In this document: in pieces, positions 1 to 10,411 of the stretch
Numbering within the stretch: position 1 is the stretch's first letter
How the letters are laid out: each line of letters begins with the position of its first letter
Source of the DNA: Mangifera indica
Taxonomy: Eukaryota > Streptophyta > Magnoliopsida > Sapindales > Anacardiaceae
DNA: 64,000 nucleotides
Assembly (NCBI RefSeq): GCF_011075055.1
Contig: NC_058156.1
Span: forward strand, 4,092,001 to 4,156,000
Direction of reading: 5' to 3'
Translations under genes and position numbers: made by a program
The notes under the pieces: model-generated
What the model was told of the DNA's origin: nothing
What the model saw: only the letters and a program-made list of their open reading frames with translations
The model's database searches: none

Positions 1-479
1 ATGGTATAGGAGGAATACATCTAATGCTTAACCACCAGATTTGGTCCTTATGCCTATAACGATCCCTTATCAGATTTGCATAATTTATGACAAGTAGCTT
101 CCCTTCAAGCCTATTAGACACATTTAATGAATTATATCTAAGCGCTAGTATTCAGAAAGATTAGACTCTTAATTTTTTTCTCTCTGGCCTGATTAATGTC
201 CTTCAAATGCTAGTTCAAATGTTTTGATTGAGGACATTGGCAATGGCATATGCCTTGGCTAAGTTGTAGGATAAAATCGTAGCACTATGAAGGATCAACC
301 AAAATCCTTTAAAACCTCTCAGTTAGGACCAGTTTACAAGTCTGCTAGTAACCTATCACCACAATAGCCATTATAAAATCATCACCCCAAACAGGGTTGT
401 TACCTACCCCAAATATACCCAAGTTACAAAACCAAATACCACATAAGAATAATTAATCTTTAACCAAAAAAAAGTTTGA

Positions 480-789
480 TAAGCAAAGGGCCAAAGGCTT
501 ATGCTTTTGGTGCAACAAAAGGTACGCATTTGGACATAAGTGCAAAAAGAAACAATTGTACACACTAGAGCTACAAATATACACTGGTCATAAAAAGGAA
601 TTGCCTATGGAAACTAAGGGTGATAAGGAAGGAGAAGGGCCTAGTTTAATGCAACTTTCAGTGCACGCCTTGAATAGAGTTGTTAGACCGAGAATTATGA
701 GATTAAAAGGATCACATCGAAAATGGTCACTTTTTATCTTAGTTAACTCTAGCAGCACCTATAATTTCCTTATTCAAGAAATTTCTTAA
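480..789 (+). pseudogene. gypsy gag zinc knuckle and protease remnant
   Basis: A CX2CX4HX4C zinc knuckle is readable at about 496-540 (C-F-W-C, then H and C). It is the RNA-binding nucleocapsid signature of Gag. About 190 bases further on, the protease active-site loop is recognisable from its family context (hydrophobic residues, then a short Ser-rich turn and Thr-x-Asn-Phe). The position that normally holds the catalytic Asp-Ser-Gly reads Asn-Ser-Ser, so this copy could not make a working aspartic protease. The open frame ends at 789; downstream the homology moves between frames. Confidence 0.75.
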
Positions 790-1309
790 AGGTTAGGTTG
801 TCCTTTAAATCCAGTAGAGGGAATTAAGTGTCTATGGCCAATGGTCAACAATTGCAATGCAATTCAATATGAGAGAAGTTTGAATGGAGAGTGCAAGGAC
901 AGGTTTTCAAAACTGATGTTTATATTCTTCCACTTGAGAATTATGATTTGATTTTGGGAACACAATGGTTGGCTATGTTAAGAGACATTACTTAGAACTT
1001 TAAAGCCCTACGAATGGTATTTACATATAAGGGTCAACGAGAACTTTCAAGGATATAAGGGAAAAGGGTTGTCTATTATCAACAATACTAAATTACTTAA
1101 ATTACTTAAACGAACCAATAACTGGTTTTCATCCAACTAGTAATGTAGTTAAAAGAGATAGAGTTAATTATGTTACAAGCTACAAGAGAAGCAAACTTAG
1201 GGAAATGAACTGAGTTGGAGACTTTCTTAGAGCAATTCAAGGAAATTTTCACAAAACACATGGAACTACCTCCTACAAGACCTCAACACTAACGAATTAT
1301 CTTGAAAGA

Positions 1310-2566
1310 AACCCAGCTAGTAAACCTTAGGCCCTACAGATACAGTAGCCTATAGAAGGATGTCATTGAAAATATGGTAGAAGAAATATTGAAATTTGGA
1401 GTTATTTAGCCAAGTACTAGCTTGTATTCTAGTCGTATCATCTTAGTAAGAAAGAAGGATAGATCATGGAGATTGTGTATAGATTATAAGAGCCTGAACC
1501 AATCCACTATCAAAAATAAATATCCAATTCCCATTGTAGAGAACTTGTTAAATAAGTTAGAAGGTGTTAAGATGCTTTCCAAAATCAACTTAGGGTAGAG
1601 TTATTGGCAAATAAGTATGTATGTAAACTCAATCAAGAAAACAACTTTTAAGACACATGAGGGTCACTATGAATTTATTGTTATGCCCTTCGACTTAATA
1701 AATACACCTTTCACATTCCAAGATTTGATGAAATCAATTTTTAAAGCTTATTTAAAGAGGTTTGTTCTAGTTTTTTTTTTTTTTAAATGATATTTTGGTC
1801 TATGGCAAAGATAAGATTGACCATCTTTTATATTTGGAAATTGTATTACAAACTTTTAAGGAGCAAAAGGTTAGGTTGGTGGCTAGTAGGAGGAAGTGCT
1901 TCTTTGGCTACACCCAAATTTCATATCTGGGATATATTATTTTAGACCAGGGGGTTATGACTGATCTAGATAAAATGAAAGCAGTGCAAGAATGGCCAAT
2001 TCCTAAATAAGTTAAACAACTCAGAGGTTTCCTAGACTTTACAAGTTACTACAGATAGTTTATGTTAAAAATTATGGTTGTCTAGCATGACCATTAGTAG
2101 AGTTACTCAAGCACAATTCTTCCTAATAGAATAACTCAACCCAAGAATTAATTGATCAACTGAAGTAAGTTATGAGTACAACTATCGTATTGGCTTTACC
2201 AGATTTCACTAAGAGGTTCATGATTGAAAATGATGCATATAGTGATGAAATTAGGGTTATATTAATGCAAGAGGGGGAGCTTACATTAGTAAGGCTCTTT
2301 CTTCTAAGAATCAATTGTTTTTTGTGTATAAAAAATAAATGTTGATGATCTTGCATACTATCAAAAAGTAGGAACATTACCCTGTTAATCAATGTTTTAT
2401 AATTAAGACTGATCATCAAAGTCTAAAGTATTTGTTGAAGTAGAAAGTCATTACCCTTTTCAGCAAGCTTAGATGGCCAAGCTGATGCGGTATAGTTATG
2501 ACACAGTCTATAAGAAGGGCAAGGAAAACTTAGTTGTAGATGCCCTATCTAAACTGCCAGGGGGTT
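1310..2566 (+). pseudogene. gypsy reverse transcriptase and RNase H remnant
   Basis: From about 1440 the frame reads the RT finger/palm motif with Val-Arg-Lys-Lys-Asp and Arg-Leu-Cys-Ile-Asp-Tyr. The C-terminal part of RT is open from 1795 to 2010, with Leu-Gly-Tyr-Ile-Ile and a downstream Met-Lys-Ala-Val-Gln-Glu-Trp-Pro motif. RNase H follows, with a Thr-Asp-His-Gln-Ser-Leu-Lys motif near 2405-2440 and Asp-Ala-Leu-Ser-Lys near 2540. The region that should code the FxDD catalytic motif is replaced by a 14-base T run at 1771-1784 followed by a stop, so the RT is inactive. Further in-frame stops occur (for example near 1409 and 1600). Confidence 0.88.
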
Positions 2567-2754
2567 GATCTAAATTGTTTAATAACAAGCTTACTGCCTT
2601 CAAAGTTATTGAAAAGAGAACAAGACATGGATTATAGATGACAATTTTCAAACCATCATTACGGAAAACCAACAAAACCTCTCTACCAATGCTAAATATT
2701 CATGACAGTAAAATAAGTTTAAAAAACAGGGGAAACTTGTAATGAGGAAAGATA

Positions 2755-4072
2755 ATAACTTGAGGCAAGAATTAATTGTTTTGTTTCATGCATTAGCTAT
2801 GGGTAGGTATTCTAAGATGACTATTACAGCTGAAAGAATGAGTGCAATAGTATACTAGAGAGGTCTCTGGAAAGATGTCTAAAATTTTATTTGAAGTTGT
2901 AAAACCTGTCAAAGATTTAAGCCGAAAATGTTGCTTCATCTGGACTATTATAACCCTCCTCTATTCTAACTAATATGTTTATGGATATGCTCTAGATTTT
3001 ATGAAAGGGTTGCTTAGGTCTCAAGGTAAATTTGTAAGCAGTGATGGGTAGGCTATCGAAAAACAGTCATTTTATAAGATTGCAACATCCTTTCTTTATG
3101 GGATTAGTAGCTTAAGTTTTCATGGACAATGTCTATAAATTACATTGCCTACCTAATACCATTACTAGTGGCAAAGGTACCATTTTTATCAACCAATTCT
3201 GGTAGCAAGTGTTCAAGATATAAAGGGTTGGCTTATAGTTTTCCACCACCTATTACCCACAAAATAAATAGGTAGATGGAGATCGCCAATAAGTGTTTAG
3301 AAAACTATTTGCGTTGTATGGCAAGAGAATTACCTCATACCTAGTATTGGGGGTTACTATTGGCTAAATTTTGGTGTAACATCTCATACCACTTAAGCAT
3401 ATGCATGTCCCCCTTTACGATGCTTTATGGATATGCATCCCTAGTGTACGCACCATATTTTTTGAATGATTCTCGTATGGAAGCTATTAATGCATTCCTC
3501 TACTCTAAAGATGACACCACTACAATACATAAACAACATTTAACTAGAGCACAAAATAGGATGAAGGTGTTGGTGGATAAAAAGAGATCGAAACAATAAT
3601 TTCAAATTGGAGATTGGGTTTATGTTAAACTTCAACCATACAGGCAAACTTTAATACCCCAAAGACGTCCAAAACTTAAAGCTCGTTACTTTAGTCCATT
3701 CCAAGTTCTAGAAAAAAATTGGTGTAGTGGCTTACAAGCTTCAACTTCTGCCAAACATTGAGATATATGATGTATTTCATGTGTTTTTGCTTAAACCAGT
3801 ATATGCCCCGATTCAAGCTTTAAGCACCTTGCTATTAATGGTTCCTCCCTCTAATAGAATTCCTTAGGCTATTTTGGATCAGCGCATGGTGAAAAGATAG
3901 AATATGGCTGCTATGCAAGTTCTAATCAAATGGCAAAGGTTTTCCCCAGCAATTGCAACTATAACACGGGAGTTCATCGATGAAATAAGGAACTTTTTAC
4001 CATAGTTCTCCCTTGAGGACAAGGTACTTGAAGAGGGTGGGATTGTTGCAAATTTGAACCAATGCACTCCAT
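2755..4072 (+). pseudogene. gypsy integrase and C-terminal domain remnant
   Basis: The zinc-binding end of integrase is recognisable near 2790-2925 (His residues, then Cys-Lys-Thr-Cys-Gln). A clean open stretch at 3360-3599 corresponds to the C-terminal half of the integrase core and the linker, where the typical Pro-Phe-x-x-Leu-Tyr-Gly motif is present. At 3600-3720 follows the Gly-Asp-Trp-Val-Tyr-Val-Lys-Leu motif common to gypsy integrase C-termini. The reading at 3880-4072 fits the short chromodomain-like tail (Lys-Trp, then acidic end). Frameshifts separate these pieces. The transposed core with the catalytic residues is poorly preserved. Confidence 0.82.
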
Positions 4073-5159
4073 AAATGACATCACTTACAATGGTTGGGAA
4101 TAGGCTTAAGAATGTTACAGTGGGAAGGTGTCATTTTTGGCTTATGTTAGTTATTATTAAGTGAATAAATGAATTTGTTATTATGCAAACATGTTAGACA
4201 GTTATGGAATAGCATCTGGTTGCTATGTAGTGAATTTTCCAAATGAATGTATTAGGTTTGGATCCATCCATAACGAGTTGACCCGATTCAATTTACTTTA
4301 ATTGCCAAAGGTAATTGGTGTAGAAATTATTGGCAGTTGGACTCTTATTTAAAGTCCAAAAATTTCCTTTTATCATATAGGAATCAATGTGACATTTCCA
4401 AAAGAGTTTTTTCTCTTTTTCTCCATACATCGAATCAAAATTACATAGAGTACATGAGTAAATGAGGTCATCGAAATGACTCACGCCAATACCTTATACT
4501 GTGTTTGAATGAATTTTGTCACAAACATGAAGCTAAGTACATGTATTTATATTTCATCACTTAATATGTCATGTTTTCTATGAATTAAATTCCATATTTT
4601 GTAATTGTTATTATCTGAATTTTTGGATTTGTGATTAAAATTGCTATTAAAATTCGTTTTGGACATAAATTAAATTTTGCCAAAATTGCATAAAATTGGA
4701 GGTTAGAAATGTGCTGAAATGATTGATGGAATTATTATACATACCTTGAATTGAAAAAATGTATCGAATTCAACATGAATTGATGGATTCAGAGTCAAAA
4801 AATCGTGAACCATGCAAAGCCATTCAAGCCATCATTTCATCAGATTCTGATAACTATGGAGGTCATCGTCTATCCGAGAAGGACCACTAACTAGAGGGCT
4901 ATAAAAGCCTTATGGTCACGTAATCAAAAAATTACTCAAAGATGACCAATTTAACAACTAAAATAATTAGGGTTTTACGCAAATCCTGATCACAATCTGG
5001 TTGAAAAAGCCTGATTGTCTGACCCGTTGGTCATTAGGTTAGTCAAAAACTATTAGTCAATGGGTTAACTCACATAGTTAGTCAGATTAGCCTAAACTGG
5101 TCAACACCCACTCAGGCAATTGATTGGTCATCAGTCAAAAGTTGATTGTCACTATTGAC
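4073..5159. other. Non-coding stretch; possible 3' LTR of the gypsy element
   Basis: No coding signal is visible. A purine-rich AGTGGGAAGG at about 4119-4128 followed by TGTCATTTTTGG looks like a polypurine tract plus LTR start at 4129, as expected just after the gypsy pol. A TATA-like CTATAAAAG occurs near 4900. The second LTR lies outside the window, so the limits cannot be tested here. Confidence 0.3.
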
Positions 5160-5400
5160 CAATGCGTGGCAGTGTGTGACAGTCTTATCTCAATGTGTGG
5201 TGGCACATGTGGGTCACTCCTGATGCATGAAGGCACTTGTAGCATTGCTTTGGTGTCTGGAGGCATATGCGACATCGATTCAGTGCATGAAGCAACTTTT
5301 TTTGACATGTGAAACCATCTTTTGAAGCATGGAAGTTGTGTGATTATTAGATCTACATATTGAATGTGTTCCATGGGTCCTACAACACGTGAAGACATGT
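5160..5400. repeat. Diverged ~30 bp tandem repeat
   Basis: About five to seven degenerate units start near 5162, 5194, 5225, 5255, 5284 and 5320. Each has a core like TGNRTGNNGGCANNTGNNNC (for example GGCACATGTG, GGCACTTGTAG, GGCATATGCG). Spacing is roughly 30-31 bp at first and looser at the end. Both strands show short open frames here, but they come from the repeat and have no family resemblance. Such repeats occur within plant LTRs. Confidence 0.55.
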
Positions 5401-7370
5401 AATACCTTATTTCAACTTTTGAAAACACATATTAGTGTTTTAAAACAAGTTTGTTTACGAAGAACCATCACATTTTGTATATGATATGATTATTTGATGA
5501 TCTATTGGTGCATATTAAGACTACATATATAGATAATCAGTCACACTCTCTTAATTAGAAAAGAGATAGTACATAGTCTACCCATATTCATGCATGACTA
5601 GTAGCTCCGTAATTAATGATCTTGTTTGGGACAGAACGGATACATTACAGCTTGCTAAAAAACAGTACTTAGTAATGTACAAGAAAAAAATCCACTATTT
5701 TTACGTTACTCCTAAATTAATGAAATACGAGATATTTGACCTACCACAAATTTCATAGACTTTATCATGAATAAAGTGACTCTAAAAATGATACAAGTTG
5801 ATGAAATGGTCTTGGACATAATAAATGATGTATTTGTTATATTGTATTTTTTTTATATGTTAAATATGAGAATTTTGATATTGGTAGAATTTAGTGAAAT
5901 TCTTATCCAGAATTAATATTAGTGCAATTAAATTGAATTTTAAAATATCAAATATTTGTGGCATAGAAGATGATTGAGAATATAGTAAACTTTTGATTTT
6001 GTGTCTTATGTGAGATATTTTAAAATTTAACGCTTAATTACGATAATTGATATGTATTCAGTAACATTCATTGAGTTGTGTCCAATATATATCTATGTGA
6101 TCTAATTACCATAAAATCCTAAGACATGATGACTTATTTGAATAAGAATGATATTGAATAAGGATAATTCCAATGTGTGATATTTAAAATGCACAATATC
6201 CTATATGAGCACAAAGCTTTGAAAATCATAGATCAAGTTAAGATAGAGTAACGGCTAACAAAGGGATAAAAATCCAAATAGGGTCTTACACAAATGTGAT
6301 GTAGATGCACATCACACATGTAAGACGCAAGACTCACTTTGTGTGATATCTTGACTCGTTCCATGAATAACGTTTTGGTATACGAGTACCAATAATGTTC
6401 AACTGTATATGTCATAAGTATGGTTTTGATTAAAAAATTTGGAGGAATTGTAGTCTCCAAATAAAGATAGTTGATTGTTAAATTTGACTAAATGTCAAAT
6501 ATGATTATGGAACTAAAGTTAACTAGGTGTAGCCTAACAAATAAACAATATGTTTCATTTAGTAAAACGATTTCTTCCCGAAAGTAGGCATATATGTAGG
6601 TGCATATGACCTACAATGAGAATATACAGAGTTTTTGTTAGTAGTTCTTGCCACATAAAACTAAAGGACAAATGCCCTTAAGGCAATTAGGCTTGGTACT
6701 CATGCATAGGTTAAAAAGTCAATTTTCAAAAGAGGAAGGATGTCATATAATGTTCAAAGAACAAGAACAAAGAATTAAAACAAAAGAGTAACAAAAGTAC
6801 TAAAAAAAAGACAAAAACAAAATGAATTGTTGCAATAGAAATAATGAAAGTGATTTTACATATGAATAAATGAAGTTGAAAATGATAGTCTCATTCTACA
6901 TAAAATGATGAAACTTTATTTTCTAGTACTATGATATTTACTGGATATTATCCTATATGGATTATATGCTCAGAAGTCATCGACCAAGTAGCTCATGATA
7001 GAGGATATTCAGTAGATTTTTGTCAAATTTTAAAGAAGGTGAATTAGATGTATGTACGCAGCAACACAAGGGTTGTAGTAAAAGGAATAAACACGAACAA
7101 ATGAGTTTTATAAGGTTGTCGAATCTTATACCTACATGAAATCCAATATACTCCAAATATTTGATAAATCTTGGTCAAAGAATTTGTTCTTCTTAAACTA
7201 CGATATGAATTGAATTTCTCTGGATGCTTTATCAATAAATATTTTTATAAATTTGATTTGTTAGTTGAATTGTTATATGGTGTTTGTCACCTTTTATTAT
7301 GATAATATTAGTTTTTCATTATTTATTTCTCTTATATATATAAATATGAATGCAAATATATGACATGTTA
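5401..7370. other. No gene; likely LTR and leader remains of a copia element
   Basis: AT-rich sequence without a supported reading frame. It lies directly upstream of, and in the same orientation as, the copia pol remains that begin near 7380. A stretch near 6660-6700 (ACAAATGCCCTTAAGGCAAT) resembles the conserved start of Tork/Angela-type LTRs. LTR limits could not be set by eye. Confidence 0.35.
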
Positions 7371-7379
7371 GTTAGATTA

Positions 7380-9330
7380 GAGCACATTGGTCAAGATAGA
7401 TTGAATAAATTGGCCTATGAAAATTTACTAGAAAACCATTGGCCATTTGTGCATTGCCTAGTCAGAAAAACTACTAGAAAACCATTTGACATTATGATGA
7501 TGTTAGTTTAACTTTTTTTGCAATTTATATATTTAGGTATATATTTTCCTAAAGTTTGAGAAGGTATCTCAAATTTCATTACTTGTGTTGATGGTTATGC
7601 TTAATTCGGTATTGTCTACTTGATCTCCTATGAATCAAAATTAATAAATTGTTTTAAACACTGTATATATAATTGATAAGAGCTTTAATAACTGACCGAA
7701 GTCTTTAGTATTTGTTAAGAATGTTTGAAGAACTAAGTAATGAAAAAGAAATAGTATGAAAACCAATAATTCTAAAAACTTTGCAACAAACTGGTGTAGT
7801 GGAGGAGAGTAATTGAAGTTTATTAGAAACGTTTAGGTTAATGATGGTGCAAGCAAAACATCAACGTCACTTTTTGATTATATGACGTTAACTATTGATT
7901 ATATACTTATTCGATTGCCTACTCAATTAGTTGTTTTCACTCCCTATGAGTTATGGTTAAGTAAAAATCCTGAGTTAATTAATTGCAATCTCAGTGGTTA
8001 GCAATGTTTATCCATAGTTTTTTTCATTATTTTGAAAATTGGGACTAAAAAGAAATGAATGTATCTTTATCAGATGCACTGAACACTCCAAAGGGTATGT
8101 GTTCGTTAAGGAGGATTTCGTTAGAAGATTAACTGAAATTGTATTAAGAGATACTATATTCACAAAAGATAATTTTCTTAATATGGATGATATTGATAAA
8201 AAAATTTATTTGAATGAGATAAGAGAAGAATGAGGATAGATGCATCTTAGTTACCATTAATTGAGTCGTAAAAGTAATACCTACACTTATTCCAGACAAT
8301 AAAAGCAAATACAATTAAGCTTCAACATATTTCGGATGGTGGAAGCAATGACTCTTAATAGCTTGCTTCGTTCATCTTAACTTACTAGGAGCACTGAGAT
8401 TAAGCTTTAATCTATTTTGGATCATAGAAGTGTTGATCCTCAATTGTATAGGAATGGATGTTTGAAAGTACTCTAATAAATTGAAAACGAGATTTATGTA
8501 TCCACTCCCCAAGATGATGAAGAACCTAAAATCATACAAGAAGTTAACTCATTTCTTGTTAAGAAAAATGTTGAGATGCATCGGCACAAAAGATGGAATA
8601 CATTGAAAACAAACCAATTCTAAGTTTTGTTTGACTCACTGTCGAGTTGAAAACCATTAGAAAAAAGTGGATTTCCCAAATCAATCATAAGATGAATGAC
8701 TCAATAAATGGATATAATTTCTCTTTATAACAAAAAGCTATAACCAATGAGTAGGTATAGATTGTGAAGAATAACGTTTTTATCATTTATAAGATTTACT
8801 TCAATATGTTTAATTCTAAATGTAGTAACACATTTGAATTTAAAATTAACCCAGATGAATATTAAGATAACTTTTTTTGGTAAAAAACTTGATAAAGAAA
8901 TTTACATGGAATAAGATATAAATCTTGTTGTTATAAGTTTGAAACACAAAGTGTGCAAGCTTCAAAAACATTAAATTACCTAAAACTGTCATCTAGATAC
9001 TGGTACTTAAAATTTCATAAGTGTTAATATCTTATGATTTTAAAATGATTAATCAAGACCATTATATTTATGTGATAAAATCTGATGACAAATTTGTAAT
9101 TTTATCAATGCATATGATGATATATAGATAGTTAGAAATGATTTGAAATAAATGATGATCATTATAAGATGGGTATTCATACTTTTGACTTACAGGATGT
9201 ACGAAAGCAAATTACATATTAGGAATTAAATCTAGAAGGATTATTCAAAGAAACTTTTGGCTCTATCACAAAAGCATAATATTCAAAAGATTTTAAAATA
9301 ATCTAATATGGTAAGTTGTGAATCTTTTGA
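7380..9330 (+). pseudogene. Decayed Ty1/copia pol (Tork-like)
   Basis: Recognisable copia pieces appear in order. The GAG-pre-integrase His-Ile-Gly-Gln-Asp motif is near 7383-7430. The integrase stretch with Gln-Thr-Gly-Val-Val-Glu is near 7785-7860, then Thr-Pro-Tyr-Glu-Leu-Trp at about 7940. An open stretch at 8039-8233 matches the region after the integrase core (Cys-Ile-Phe-Ile-Arg, Ser-Lys-Gly-Tyr-Val-Phe). RT fragments follow at 8630-8700 (Lys-Trp-Ile-Ser) and 9020-9130, and a Tyr-Ile-Leu-Gly-Ile-Lys motif lies near 9210-9230. Integrase before RT is diagnostic of copia. Many stops and frameshifts are present. The RT/RNase H end is missing because a truncated LTR of another family begins at 9332. 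Confidence 0.85.
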
Positions 9331-9331
9331 T

Positions 9332-10411
9332 ATAAAAGATCGAATGACCTAAAAGAGGGGTAAATTAGGCAATTTAAAACAATCTTTACTAAATTAGAGA
9401 ATTAAACCATTTTATTCAAATTAATGAATATTCTTTATTTTTAATGCAATTATATGAATAACAAGAATATTTCAAATAATCAATACAATCAAAAGAACAT
9501 AACACAAAGTATAAGTTTAAGAGAAAAGAAAATCAAACAAGCGATATATAGTGGTTTAGCATAACCTGACCTACGTCCACTCCTCCAAGTTATTTTCCTT
9601 GGAGTATTCCACTAATCTTTAGTTGAGAAAAACTCAACCAAACTTTTCTTTAAAACAAAATAGCTTCCAAGTGGCTATTAACATTTACAAATGCTAGAAC
9701 TCAATTTCTCTTACTCAAAAATTTTTTAATCTCCCAAAGAGTGAACCTCTCTTTTTTATAGTACGAATTTTAGTTTGAATTTAAAATATGATCTCTCAAA
9801 GAGTGTATATAAAAGTTTAAGCGTAGTACAACTCAATGCAAATGAAATTACAAAATATATAAACAAGGGTTTTGAATAAAGAAGAGAATTTGCATGTGAA
9901 TATCTCAAAATTAATTTGCTCTCAAATATATAAAAGTTCTTAGTGGTAAAAGTTCTTTATAAATAAATTTAATTGGGTTTATATAGGAAAAAATGAGAAA
10001 AGTTACCGTTGTACACAAAAACTAACCATTTAATTTTCCAGAAAATATAAAATTTGGTCAACCAGATATAATTTGGCCAAATAGATATGACGTGACACTC
10101 CCATGGTGCTTACATGGGACTACCCATTAGAAAATTTAAAGCAAAATTCGGTCAATCAGATTTAATTTAGTCAACCAAATTTTTGAAAGCCAAAATACAT
10201 GACTTCTGAATAATTCAAAAGCTGTAATCGAAGAATTAGATTGGTCAAAGTCAGTCAACAAAATTTTATTACATTTTACCCTCTAAATTTTTGAAAATTT
10301 TATTACCTCCTAAACCTTTGAAAAGTGACAATTTAACCCATATTTGAAAATTCTTTCAAAACCAATTTTAAGATTTGAAAATGTAATTCACAAAACTTTA
10401 TTATATTAAAG
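9332..10411 (-). mobile_element. Truncated SIRE-type copia LTR
   Basis: Read on the minus strand, this matches the downstream three quarters of the 1.44 kb LTRs found at 18467-19906 and 27706-29147, including the terminal CATTCGATC block at 9332-9350, the TATA box region (near 9980) and the palindromic motifs (near 10045-10275). Homology stops near 10411, so about the first 370 bp of the LTR are missing. The left end abuts the Tork-like pol remnant. It is either a broken solo LTR or the stump of a larger insertion. Confidence 0.85.

Larger units (their letters stand above)
1..4072 (+). mobile_element. Decayed Ty3/gypsy retrotransposon (chromovirus type)
   Basis: Pieces of a gypsy polyprotein can be read in the usual order in changing plus-strand frames: gag zinc knuckle (about 492-550), protease (about 733-789), reverse transcriptase (1310-2080), RNase H (2140-2566), integrase (2755-3870) and a C-terminal chromodomain-like stretch ending near 4072. 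Many stops and frameshifts break every domain, so the copy is dead. The 5' LTR and most of gag lie left of the window. The order RT, RNase H, integrase marks Ty3/gypsy rather than copia. The chromovirus assignment rests on the C-terminal tail and is less sure. Confidence 0.9.

Noticed and set aside
5160..5400. Possible CRISPR-like array
   Set aside because: The units are contiguous and degenerate, without constant repeats and unique spacers, and the DNA is eukaryotic.
5124..5428. Open frames on both strands with Cys/Ser/His-rich repeats
   Set aside because: They translate the ~30 bp minisatellite; both strands are open for that reason.
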